NCBI GenBank assembly: GCA_029248825.1
Contig: JAQWIP010000162.1
Location: 1-16,014, forward strand
Origin: Alphaproteobacteria bacterium
Lineage (GTDB): Bacteria; Pseudomonadota; Alphaproteobacteria; RS24
Length of the DNA: 16,014 bases
Reading direction: 5' to 3'
The notes beneath the pieces were generated by a model, which ran no database searches, had not been told where the DNA came from, and saw only the letters and a list, made by a program, of their open reading frames with translations. The stretch's first letter is position 1; the number at the start of each line of letters is the position of its first letter. Positions 6,790 to 14,003 of this stretch are shown here, piece after piece. The position numbers and the translations under genes were made by a program.

Positions 6790-8340
6790 TTACCCAACGC
6801 GGCGGCTGTGGCCTTTCCAATAGGGGTCGCGCAATTCGCGACGCAAGATTTTGCCCGAAGGGTTGCGGGGCAGCGCGTCAACATAATCGACCGATTTGGG
6901 CAACTTATAGCCGGCGATGCGCGTGCGTGCGAAAGCGATAATATCTTCTGGGCTGGCCGAAGCGCCGGCCTCTAGCACCACGCAGGCTTTTACCGCCTCG
7001 CCCCATTTTTCGTCTGGCACGCCGACCACCGCCACATCGGCGATATCAGGATGCGCATATAAAGCGTTCTCGACTTCCGCCGGATAGACATTTTCTCCGC
7101 CCGAAACAATCATATCTTTCACCCGGTCGTGGATGAACACATAGCCTTCGTCGTCGAAAAACCCGGCATCGCCCGTATAGAACCAATCGTCGCGCACGGC
7201 GTCTTTCGTGGCATCGGGCTTGGCCCAATAGCCTTTCATAATGGCCACGGAGCGCATGGTAATTTCGCCCACTTCGCCTTGCGGCACAGACTTGCCTTGC
7301 TCGTCGACAATGCGAATTTCCACGCCCTTATTGGGCTTGCCACAACTGCGTAATTTATTGCGCGCGGGCGCATGATCTTCGGGTAGCAAATGGGTGCCAC
7401 TGCCCGTGGTTTCGGTAAGCCCATAGACTTGCACGAAATCGCAGGCGAATTTTTTGCCCGCTTGCAGCAATAATTCTTCGGCAATCGGCGATGCGCCATA
7501 GACCACTTGGCGCACACTCGACACATCGGCATCGCCAATATTGGGCAACTGCATGAGGAATAAAATCACCGCTGGCACCATGAATAAAATAGACACTTTC
7601 TCGGTCTCAATCAGGCGCAGAATTTCCACCGGATCGACTTCTGGCAGCACCGTAACCTTGGCACCTTCAAACAGCCCAATAAGCCCCACATTAACGCCCG
7701 CGATATGAAACAAAGGCATGCACAAAAGAATGTGATCTTGAGTTTTCCAATTGGCCCATTCATGGGCTTGCTCTAAAGCACTGCCCATATTTTGATTGGT
7801 CAATTGCACGCCCTTGGGATGGCCGGTGGTGCCAGAGGTGTAAAGCTGAATGAAATCATCATCGCCTTGATAGTCCAAATGCACGGGCTCGGATTTGGCG
7901 CTGTCGCGCCACTGCGAAAACGGCGTCCAACTGGCATGGCTGTCATCCATGGAAATCACTTGGCGCACGCTGGGGCAGTCGGCCAGAATGCTTTCGATGA
8001 GGGGGGCAAAAGCCTCGGTCACGAAAACCATTTCGGCTTTTGCATCGTTCAACACATAGGCCACTTCGGGCGCGGCCAAACGCGAGTTCACCCCCACCAC
8101 CACGGCGCGGGCTTTTTGGGCGCCCAAGAGCATTTGAAAATATATGTCTGAATTGCCCCCCAGATAGGCGACGCGCGCTTCGGGCGCAATGCCTTGGGAA
8201 ATAAATTTTTGCGCCACTTGGTCGCTATATTGGCTCAACGCGCGATAGCTGGTTTCTTGGCCTTTGCAGACCAGTGCCGTCGCATCCCCTTGCTTGGCCG
8301 CTTGCGCCTCAAAGGCTTGCACAAAAATAAAATCAGTCAT
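6790..8340 (-). CDS. Acyl-CoA synthetase / AMP-dependent ligase
   Basis: This 516-residue ligase activates a carboxylic acid with ATP and CoA, via an acyl-adenylate, in the cytoplasm. The P-loop-like motif YTSGTTGHPKG is at 167-177. The second core motif YGLTE is at 306-310, followed by the YTGDAGFFDDEGY block (388-400) and HDRVKDMIVSGGENVYPAEVE (404-424) around the hinge. The C-terminal catalytic lysine is K497 in NPSGKILRR. The chain is of standard length and complete. Overall style suggests medium- or long-chain fatty acids or aromatic acids; the exact substrate is unknown. The start is ATG 8340 because GGGAGAG lies five bases upstream; an in-frame ATG at 8361 adds seven residues but lies before that site. 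It ends seven bases from the end of glpD (convergent) and is divergent from the MBL-fold gene. Confidence 0.93.
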   Translation of the reverse strand: MTDFIFVQAFEAQAAKQGDATALVCKGQETSYRALSQYSDQVAQKFISQGIAPEARVAYLGGNSDIYFQMLLGAQKARAVVVGVNSRLAAPEVAYVLNDAKAEMVFVTEAFAPLIESILADCPSVRQVISMDDSHASWTPFSQWRDSAKSEPVHLDYQGDDDFIQLYTSGTTGHPKGVQLTNQNMGSALEQAHEWANWKTQDHILLCMPLFHIAGVNVGLIGLFEGAKVTVLPEVDPVEILRLIETEKVSILFMVPAVILFLMQLPNIGDADVSSVRQVVYGASPIAEELLLQAGKKFACDFVQVYGLTETTGSGTHLLPEDHAPARNKLRSCGKPNKGVEIRIVDEQGKSVPQGEVGEITMRSVAIMKGYWAKPDATKDAVRDDWFYTGDAGFFDDEGYVFIHDRVKDMIVSGGENVYPAEVENALYAHPDIADVAVVGVPDEKWGEAVKACVVLEAGASASPEDIIAFARTRIAGYKLPKSVDYVDALPRNPSGKILRRELRDPYWKGHSRRVG

Positions 8341-8442
8341 GTTTACTCTCCCTATTTGCATTTAGCTTACCGCGCAAAAAGACGATGTAAAGACCCCTAT
8401 TATGGGTTAGCCTGATACAAATGCGACGAGCTTGGGAGAGAG

Positions 8443-9417
8443 ATGATGCAACTCGGACATCCAAAATTTACTTATGAAAAAGGCCTGCACCAAATCGGCA
8501 ATGGCGCTTATGCTTGGCTACAACCCGATGGCGGGTGGGGCTGGTCGAACGCTGGCCTCGTCGTCGATGGCGATCAATCTTTGCTGGTCGATACGCTGTT
8601 TGATGTGCCGCTGACCCTAGATATGTTGGCCGCCTATAAAGACGCAGAAAAAGGCGCGCAAACCATCAACACCGTCGTCAACACGCATCACAATGGCGAC
8701 CATTGCAATGGCAATTGCTGCTGCCCAGATGCGCAAATTATCGCCCATCGCGCCACCGCCGAACATATGCAAGCCGAGCCGCCCGAAATGATGCAAAGCT
8801 TTTTGGATGCGGCTCCCGATTTGGGCGAAATGGGTAAATATTTCACCAGTTGTTTTGGCCCCTTTGATTTTAAATCCGTCACCCAAAAGCTACCCGATAC
8901 GCTCATCGACACAGAGACCACGGTGAAAGTCGGCGATAAGGATGTCCATCTCATTCCCGTCGGCCCCGCCCATACGCCCGGCGATACATTGGCCTATGTG
9001 CCAGCCGACCGCACGGTTTATACAGGCGATATTCTATTCATCGGCGGCCACCCGATTATTTGGGAAGGCCCGGTGCAGAATTGGATCAATGCCTGCGACC
9101 GAATTATCGACATGGATGTGGAAACCATTGTGCCAGGCCACGGCCCCATCACCACCAAGGCGGGCGTCGAAGAAGTGCGCCATTATATGGTGACCATGCG
9201 CAATGAAGCCCGCGCCCGCTATGAGGCTGGCATGGATTATAAAGAAGCCGCCTTTGATATCGCCCTCGGCGTGTTCGACGATTGGGGCGACCGCGAACGC
9301 ATTGTCATTAATTGCGCCACCATGTTCCATGAATTTGGCGCGCAAGGAAAACCCGAGATTACCGAGCTGTTTAGCGCCATGGCCGATTATGCGGCAAAGT
9401 TTCCGCAAAAAGACTGA
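8443..9417 (+). CDS. MBL-fold metallo-hydrolase with HHNGDH metal motif
   Basis: This 324-residue protein has the metallo-beta-lactamase fold and is probably a cytoplasmic hydrolase. The first metal motif reads THHNGDHCNGN (81-91). H82, D86 and H87 are present, but Asn84 replaces the second His of HxHxDH. Other ligands are H177 (GPAHTPGD), D196 (YTGDILF) and H233 (PGHGP). A THxNGDHxxGN form occurs in one known branch of the superfamily, so this is probably functional rather than decayed. A cysteine cluster (C88, C92-C94) follows the motif. GGGAG at 8434-8438 is four bases from ATG 8443 and seven from the next ATG at 8446, so the true start could be one codon later. It sits beside the acyl-CoA synthetase, so a thioester or lactone substrate is plausible but not shown. 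Confidence 0.87.
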   Translation: MMQLGHPKFTYEKGLHQIGNGAYAWLQPDGGWGWSNAGLVVDGDQSLLVDTLFDVPLTLDMLAAYKDAEKGAQTINTVVNTHHNGDHCNGNCCCPDAQIIAHRATAEHMQAEPPEMMQSFLDAAPDLGEMGKYFTSCFGPFDFKSVTQKLPDTLIDTETTVKVGDKDVHLIPVGPAHTPGDTLAYVPADRTVYTGDILFIGGHPIIWEGPVQNWINACDRIIDMDVETIVPGHGPITTKAGVEEVRHYMVTMRNEARARYEAGMDYKEAAFDIALGVFDDWGDRERIVINCATMFHEFGAQGKPEITELFSAMADYAAKFPQKD

Positions 9418-9418
9418 A

Positions 9419-9459
9419 GCCAAAGAAAGAGTGGTGCCAAAGAAAGAGTGAGGCCAAAG
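9419..9459 (+). repeat. 17-bp tandem repeat in the MBL-tusA spacer
   Basis: Two 17-base copies (9419-9435 and 9436-9452) share the first 15 bases GCCAAAGAAAGAGTG. A partial third copy, GCCAAAG (9453-9459), reaches the base before the last nucleotide of the spacer. The two copies differ only in their last two bases (GT versus AG), and the AG version forms the GAGG ribosome site used by the next gene. Confidence 0.9.
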
Positions 9460-9460
9460 C

Positions 9461-9697
9461 ATGGAAATTGACGCCACAGGGCTGAGCTGCCCGATGCCGG
9501 TTTTGCGGCTACAAAAAGCCTTGCGCGGCCTGCCACCCAAAGCACGCGTCACGCTTTTGGCGACCGACCCAATGGCCAAAATAGACGTGCCGCATTTCCT
9601 ATCCGAAAACGGCCATGCGCTGCTGGCCCACCGCACGCAAGACAAAGCCGCGCCCGGGGGGATGGATTTGCTGATTTTTGAAATGGAAAAAGCTTAA
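9461..9697 (+). CDS. TusA/SirA-family sulfur carrier protein
   Basis: This 78-residue cytoplasmic protein carries the family signature at its N-terminus: MEIDATGLSCPMPVLRLQKAL, with C10 as the predicted persulfide-bearing cysteine in the CPxP motif. The two-layer fold of about 75 residues is complete. TusA itself relays sulfur from a cysteine desulfurase for tRNA thiolation; many paralogues instead serve sulfur oxidation or molybdenum-cofactor enzymes, and this one cannot be assigned further. It lies 43 bases downstream of the MBL-fold gene on the same strand and may be co-transcribed with it. GAGG at 9450-9453 stands seven bases before the ATG. Its stop overlaps the stop of the opposing YffB-like gene by four bases. 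Confidence 0.9.
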   Translation: MEIDATGLSCPMPVLRLQKALRGLPPKARVTLLATDPMAKIDVPHFLSENGHALLAHRTQDKAAPGGMDLLIFEMEKA

Positions 9698-10041
9698 GCC
9701 TGAAAGCTCGCCTGCACGTCTTTGCCAAAGCCAACGCTCACCGCGCCATCACGCTCGATGACGGGGCGTTTGATTAACGTCGGATTGGCCAGCATTAAAT
9801 CTATAAGATGGGCGGTATCTGTCTTGTCTTTTTCGGCTTCGCTCAATTTGCGCCAGCTGGTGCCGCGTTTATTGAGCAGCACGTCCATCGGTTGCTGGGT
9901 CAGCCAGCTTTCGATTTGCGCCCGCTCCAGACCTTGCTTTCGAAAATCATGGAAGTGAGCCTCATGGCCTTGCTCGGCCAGAAACACACGGGCTTTTTTC
10001 ACCGTATCGCAATTTGGAATGCCAAAGACGGTGATGGCCAT
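9694..10041 (-). CDS. ArsC/Spx-family thioredoxin-fold protein, YffB-like
   Basis: This 115-residue protein has the arsenate-reductase-like thioredoxin fold. It begins ITVFGIPNCDTVKKAR, with a single cysteine, C11, at the N-terminal end of helix 1. It then shows DFRKQGL (32-38), the NKRGTSWRKL loop (58-67), and KRPV (91-94), where R92 lies at the anion-binding position. The GIPNCDTVKKA pattern is that of the YffB group, whose members are glutathione-dependent thiol reductases or of unknown role, rather than of true arsenate reductases. Its ATG overlaps the coq4 stop by one base (TAATG), so the two are very likely translationally coupled in one transcript. It has no ribosome site of its own that I can see. 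No arsenic-resistance genes are nearby. Confidence 0.88.
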   Translation of the reverse strand: MAITVFGIPNCDTVKKARVFLAEQGHEAHFHDFRKQGLERAQIESWLTQQPMDVLLNKRGTSWRKLSEAEKDKTDTAHLIDLMLANPTLIKRPVIERDGAVSVGFGKDVQASFQA

Positions 10042-10775
10042 TATTCGGCGGCCAAATAGCCTGCGGTTTGCAAGTCAGGCGTCGCGTCGATAATTTTGCG
10101 ATAGGCCAAAGGCGTGGCAACGCCCAATTGGCGGCGCACGTCTTCGAGCGGTTGGGTTAGCAAATATTCCCAATCGGCAGCCGGTAGACCTTTGGCCGCT
10201 TTGCCCAAACGAAAGGCTTCGCGCAAAGCGCGGCCAATGCCCAATTCGGGCGATTCTTTGCGGGTCACCAAAAAGCCTGCGCCGATGATAACCAAAATAC
10301 CAAGATTGCCGAGCTGGCGATAGGTGACGGCCAAGAGGCACAGCTCGCCCAGCGGGTCGCGGCCATAGCCAGAGGTGACATGCCAAAGGTCGTGCGCGTC
10401 GCGCATGCGTTCGTGATACCGCATTTGCTCGGCACTGATTTTGCGCACCTCTTCGGGGCGTCCCTCGACGCTGGCTTCCGTGAGGCCATCGGCGGTGATT
10501 TGTTCGACTTTGGTGAAATTATGATAGGTCGCGCCCAAAGAGCCTTTCGGCAGGCTGGCCAACCAGTCGCGGTCTTTCAAAAATTCCAACAGAGGCTTTT
10601 TCGCGGCCATCAGGCGCGGGCCTTGTTCGGTTTTCATGAAGCGCGCAAACGCTCGGTCGCCCGATTTGCCAGACAAGGCTTCCAAAATAACGAAAACTTG
10701 TTTGGTGTCTTCTTTGTCGGCGATGAGCTGCTTAATCGCGCCCATAATCCGTTTAAATTTGCTGTCCTCAGACAT
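10041..10775 (-). CDS. coq4: Coq4-family ubiquinone biosynthesis protein
   Basis: This 244-residue protein belongs to the COQ4 family. In eukaryotes, and probably in many alphaproteobacteria, COQ4 organises the ubiquinone-synthesis complex, and it has recently been linked to processing of the quinone ring at C1. The family signature is intact: HDLWHVTSGYGRDPLGE (128-144), containing the predicted metal ligands H128, D129, H132 and E144. The mixed helical pattern around it is typical. ATG 10775 is chosen because AGGAG (minus strand, 10787-10783) lies seven bases upstream. The open frame continues to 11003, but that extension runs through tRNA-Leu and is not real. It is coupled to the downstream YffB-like gene. 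The coq7 gene lies about 4 kb away on the other strand, so the window carries two ubiquinone genes in separate units. Confidence 0.9.
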   Translation of the reverse strand: MSEDSKFKRIMGAIKQLIADKEDTKQVFVILEALSGKSGDRAFARFMKTEQGPRLMAAKKPLLEFLKDRDWLASLPKGSLGATYHNFTKVEQITADGLTEASVEGRPEEVRKISAEQMRYHERMRDAHDLWHVTSGYGRDPLGELCLLAVTYRQLGNLGILVIIGAGFLVTRKESPELGIGRALREAFRLGKAAKGLPAADWEYLLTQPLEDVRRQLGVATPLAYRKIIDATPDLQTAGYLAAE

Positions 10776-10822
10776 TGTCGAGCTCCTAAATAATCTTTCG
10801 CAACATACACATTTAACGGGTC

Positions 10823-10864
10823 TTTGCCTAGATGTATGCGCCCAGATATTTGCGCCCAGACTTA
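10823..10864 (-). repeat. Three 14-bp direct repeats upstream of coq4
   Basis: Read on the minus strand, the segment consists of three adjacent 14-base units of form NNNNTCTGGGCGCA: 10864-10851, 10850-10837, and a diverged third at 10836-10823 (TCTAGGCAAA). The core TCTGGGCGCA is identical in the first two. The array lies between tRNA-Leu and coq4, about 50 to 90 bases before the coq4 start. Confidence 0.75.
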
Positions 10865-10922
10865 TGCGCGCACCTGCGTTTGCCCACGAGCGCTTTATAG
10901 TATCGTAAAAGAGAAAAATAGC

Positions 10923-11009
10923 TGGTGCCCTTGGGCGGACTCGAACCGCCACTCCCGTTAAGGAAACGGATTTTGAATCCGTCGCGTCTACCAATTCCAC
11001 CACAAGGGC
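10923..11009 (-). tRNA. tRNA-Leu (anticodon CAA)
   Basis: The 87-base gene folds with acceptor stem GCCCTTG/CAAGGGC, anticodon stem ACGGA/TCCGT around the loop TTCAAAA (anticodon CAA, codon UUG), and a long variable arm typical of leucine tRNAs. It has a GGCGG-TTCGAGT-CCGCC T arm, discriminator A and encoded CCA. The D loop contains the conserved GG of TTGGTAGAC. It lies between the CLC gene and coq4, all on the minus strand. Confidence 0.96.
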
Positions 11010-11024
11010 CGACCAGCCCCACTC

Positions 11025-11052
11025 ATTTGCCCGATTATGGGCGTGGCGTCAA
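11025..11052 (-). promoter_or_regulatory. Candidate promoter of tRNA-Leu
   Basis: On the minus strand, TTGACG (11052-11047, 5/6 match) is followed after 16 bases by GCAAAT (11030-11025, 3/6). The start would fall near 11018, roughly nine bases before the mature tRNA. A GC-rich stretch follows the -10, as is common for stringently controlled stable-RNA promoters. Confidence 0.4.
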
Positions 11053-11080
11053 TGCTTGCGACCCCTGTTTAAGCAAAAAA

Positions 11081-12850
11081 TTAGTGAACCGCATCATCAT
11101 GGTCGTGTTGCCAGACGCTTCGCGTGACCGCGCGGGCATGGGCAAATAAATCCGCCTCATGGATAATCCCCACCAAAACGTCCGATTTTAAAACCGGCAC
11201 GCCTTCGCCCAAAAAATCGCGCATCGCGGTTTGCGCATAGAGCGCATTATCATGCGCTTGCAAAATAAGCGGCGTGCGTTCTTGCAGCGGCAAACACATG
11301 GCGTCTTCGGGCTGGCGCACCAAATCATAGAGGCAAATTTTACCCGCCCATTGCCCCTCATCGTCCAGCAAATGGGCTTCCGAACAATGCGCCTCAGCCA
11401 TTTTTTCCGTCGCTTGGCGAACACTCACATTGGCAGGCAGGGTTAAGTAATCGGGCGACATTAATTCGGTCACAGGGGTTTGTTGCAAAGCCAAGCTCTC
11501 GCGCCCCAGCGATAAATCCACGCCCTTGGCCAAAAGCTGCGGCTCAAATACCGAGCGCGTCGAAAGCCGCGACGACAAAAGATTGGAAATAACAATGGTC
11601 ACCACAATGGCCGTGGTGGCAGCATAATTTTGCGACAGCTCAAAGCTCAATAAAATGACCGCCAAAGGCGCGCCCAACATCGAGCTGGCCATGGCCGACA
11701 TGCCCGCCAAAACAAATAAAGCCGTATCGGGCGCATAGCCCGTCATTGGCGCCAAAAGGCTCAGCCAGCCCGCCATCACCCCGCCAAGCGCGGCGCCAAT
11801 GAAGAGAGCTGGCGCAACAATGCCGCCATGGAAAAATAAAGTCAGGCAAATCCCCGCCGCTATAATTTTAAACAACAGCAGAATCAATAAAGCGCTCGGC
11901 GCAATCTCGCCCTGCATCATCGCCGAAATCGTATCCAAGCCCGGGCCCAAAATAGCCGGCGCAAAATGCGCCAGAATGCCGATCGATAATCCAGCCAACC
12001 CCGGCTGCAACCATGTTGGGATAGCGGCGCGCACAAGGCGCAAACGCAAGCTGGCCACAAAGCGCATCACCGCCACAGACGCCAGCCCCGCAACCACCCC
12101 CAGCACCATCAGCAAAATAATATCCATCGGCCCCGCCATGCGCGTTTCGAATATTGGCAAAATCGAAATATGCTGGTTCAACACTTCGCCCGAAACCACA
12201 TAGGCCGCCGCCGAAGCCAGACTGACCGGCGCGAAAAACCGCAAATTATAATGGCGCAAGACCACCTCATGGGCAAAAAGAATGCCCGCCAGCGGGGCGC
12301 TAAAGGCGGCAGAAATCGCGGCCGCCACGCCTGCCCCCAAAGCCATTTCGGCATATTGCGGCGATAGGTTTAATAGCCGTTTGGTGCTGGCCGCTAGGCT
12401 TGCGCCCAAGACCACCAGCGGCCCGTAAAGCCCCGTGGTGGAACCGGCGCCAATGGCCATCACAGATTTCAACAAACTGACATAGCCGCCCGTGCGCGAC
12501 ACCACAGGGTCTGGCTCATGCGCGGCATGGATGACATCGGCCAGCTCGACCGGGCGGCGCGGCCTCAGCCAAACCAATAGGCCGCCAATGGCCAAGCCCG
12601 ATAAGCTGGGCACCAAAAGCAAAATCGGCTGCACCCCATGCCAGCCAATTTGGTCGGGCGCATGGGTGGGTTGCCAAAGCGACAATAAAACTTCCACCGC
12701 GCCAAAAGACGCCAGCGCCGCATAGGCCACCACCACGCCCAACACCAACCCCGTCGCGGTAATGCCAAGCCCATGGCGCAGCCGCGCGCTCATCTCGGCC
12801 AAAGAACTGGCCAAACGCTGCTTGGATTTCGGGTCAAAACTTGATTTCAT
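11081..12850 (-). CDS. CLC-family chloride channel/transporter with C-terminal CBS pair
   Basis: This 589-residue integral inner-membrane protein should conduct chloride or related anions. The transmembrane core spans about residues 25-435. It contains the CLC hallmark GLYGPLVVLGA (140-150), PLAGILFAHEV (186-196) and HGGIVAPALFIG (341-352, the GxFxP-like motif). A tandem CBS domain pair follows at about 459-575 (VTELMSPDYLTL..., then VLVGIIHEADLF), which could sense nucleotides or ionic state. The C-terminus is HDHDDAVH. Compared by eye with E. coli ClC-ec1, the gating glutamate of GREGP is Tyr142, the inner proton glutamate E203 aligns with Val196, and the GSGIP loop is not recognisable. The start ATG 12850 has only a weak AGG upstream; a later ATG at residue 20 is possible. 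It is divergent from the yqaA operon. Confidence 0.92.
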   Translation of the reverse strand: MKSSFDPKSKQRLASSLAEMSARLRHGLGITATGLVLGVVVAYAALASFGAVEVLLSLWQPTHAPDQIGWHGVQPILLLVPSLSGLAIGGLLVWLRPRRPVELADVIHAAHEPDPVVSRTGGYVSLLKSVMAIGAGSTTGLYGPLVVLGASLAASTKRLLNLSPQYAEMALGAGVAAAISAAFSAPLAGILFAHEVVLRHYNLRFFAPVSLASAAAYVVSGEVLNQHISILPIFETRMAGPMDIILLMVLGVVAGLASVAVMRFVASLRLRLVRAAIPTWLQPGLAGLSIGILAHFAPAILGPGLDTISAMMQGEIAPSALLILLLFKIIAAGICLTLFFHGGIVAPALFIGAALGGVMAGWLSLLAPMTGYAPDTALFVLAGMSAMASSMLGAPLAVILLSFELSQNYAATTAIVVTIVISNLLSSRLSTRSVFEPQLLAKGVDLSLGRESLALQQTPVTELMSPDYLTLPANVSVRQATEKMAEAHCSEAHLLDDEGQWAGKICLYDLVRQPEDAMCLPLQERTPLILQAHDNALYAQTAMRDFLGEGVPVLKSDVLVGIIHEADLFAHARAVTRSVWQHDHDDAVH

Positions 12851-12924
12851 AAATAAACCTATCGAGGATTCGCAAGAGCCACAAAACTCTTTTCATTGCT
12901 CGGGGAGAGCGTTAGTCTCGCGCC

Positions 12925-13506
12925 ATGTTACGTGCCTTATATGACAAAACGCTACAGCTATCCGCGCATCGCCATGCGGCTTGGGGATTGGCTGGCGTGT
13001 CGTTTCTGGAAAGCTCGATGTTTCCCATTCCGCCGGATGTTATTTTGCTGCCGATGGTGCTGGCCAATCGCGCCAAGGCTTGGTTTCTCGCCAGCCTTTG
13101 CACGTTGGCCTCGGTTTTGGGCGCCTTGCTGGGCTATGCCATTGGCTATGCGTTGTGGGAAACCCTCGGCCAACCGATTATCAGCTTTTACAATGGCCAA
13201 GCCGCTTTTGATAAATTCCTTGGGTTTTATGACCTATGGGGCGTCTGGATTGTGCTGGCGGCGGCGGTTAGCTTTTTGCCGTTTAAAATCGCCACCGTGG
13301 CCAGTGGCGTCGCGGGACTGGCCTTGGGGCCGTTTGTCTTGGCCAGTGTTTTGGGGCGCGGCGTTCGGTTTTTTGGCGTCGCGGCGCTGATTTATTATTT
13401 CGGGCCGCAAATGCGCCTGCTGATTGATAAATATTTCAACCTCTTGTCGTTTCTATTCCTCGCGCTTTTGGGTCTCGGCGCGATTTTGCTGGGAGCCATA
13501 GGATGA
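12925..13506 (+). CDS. YqaA/DedA-family membrane protein
   Basis: This 193-residue inner-membrane protein has the VTT/DedA fold. It shows FLESSMFPIPPDVILLP (28-44), with the conserved acidic residue E29 followed by a re-entrant Pro-rich loop, and GRGVRFFGVA (144-153), with the Gly and Arg residues typical of the family. Four to six hydrophobic segments follow the usual layout. DedA relatives include undecaprenyl-phosphate and phospholipid transporters; the YqaA branch remains uncharacterised. An in-frame TAG at 12913-12915 rules out a longer N-terminus. A GGGGAG sequence is 17 bases before the ATG, too far to be a normal ribosome site, so initiation may be weak or unusual. The stop overlaps the dsbB start by four bases (ATGA). 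Confidence 0.87.
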   Translation: MLRALYDKTLQLSAHRHAAWGLAGVSFLESSMFPIPPDVILLPMVLANRAKAWFLASLCTLASVLGALLGYAIGYALWETLGQPIISFYNGQAAFDKFLGFYDLWGVWIVLAAAVSFLPFKIATVASGVAGLALGPFVLASVLGRGVRFFGVAALIYYFGPQMRLLIDKYFNLLSFLFLALLGLGAILLGAIG

Positions 13507-14003
13507 GCGCGCGCCTAAGTTTGCGCCGCCGCATTGGCTTGGTGTTTGTCTTGGCCGCATTGGTGATTGGCGCAGCGCTGGCCAGCGAGATATTTGCCGG
13601 CCTCACCCCATGCGCCTTATGCCTCAAACAACGCGTGCCTTATTATTTAGCTTTGCCGCTTTTAGGCCTCGCCTATGTCTATGCGCCTTATGCAAAGCTC
13701 GCCTCGCGCGGATTGCTGGTCACGATCGGCGTGGTGTTTCTCTCTAGCGCGGGGCTTGGGGTTTACCATGCCGGCATTGAATATGGCTTTTGGGCAGGCC
13801 CCGCCACATGTGGCGGCGGCGGCGCCATGGCTAGCTCACCGCAAGCGCTTTTATTGGCGCTGGAAAGCCAAACCCTCGTGCGCTGTGATGCCCCAGCTTG
13901 GAGCCTTTTCGGCATCTCTTTGGCAGGCTATAATGCGCTGGCAAGTCTCGCCTTGGCCGCTTTGGCTTTTGGCGGTTTGCGCGACGAAGAGGAAAAATTA
14001 TGA
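13503..14003 (+). CDS. dsbB: Disulfide bond formation protein B
   Basis: This 166-residue inner-membrane protein re-oxidises the periplasmic thiol oxidase DsbA and hands the electrons to ubiquinone. Four hydrophobic segments are present. The first periplasmic cysteine pair is C37 and C40 in TPCALC. The second pair is C103 (GPATCGGG) and C128 (LVRCDAPAW). The context CALCLKQRVPYY and ESQTLVRCDAPAWSLFGISLAGYNAL is characteristic of the DsbB family, including the arginine after the first pair that lies near the quinone. All four catalytic cysteines are intact. GGGAG at 13491-13495 serves the ATG at 13503. The start overlaps the yqaA stop and the stop overlaps the coq7 start (ATGA at both joints), so the three genes form one translationally coupled operon. 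Confidence 0.94.
   Translation: MSARLSLRRRIGLVFVLAALVIGAALASEIFAGLTPCALCLKQRVPYYLALPLLGLAYVYAPYAKLASRGLLVTIGVVFLSSAGLGVYHAGIEYGFWAGPATCGGGGAMASSPQALLLALESQTLVRCDAPAWSLFGISLAGYNALASLALAALAFGGLRDEEEKL

Noticed and set aside
9034..9645. 203-residue minus-strand open frame
   Set aside because: It is antisense to the clearly real MBL-fold and TusA-like genes, has no family features, and reflects the GC-rich codon pattern of those genes.
9694..10041. Arsenate reductase / arsenic resistance
   Set aside because: The GIPNCDTVKKA pattern is YffB-like, and there are no ars genes around; coupling to coq4 points elsewhere.
10776..11003. N-terminal extension of the Coq4 reading frame by 76 residues
   Set aside because: It runs through tRNA-Leu(CAA), and a good AGGAG lies seven bases before the ATG at 10775. 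The extension has no coding character.
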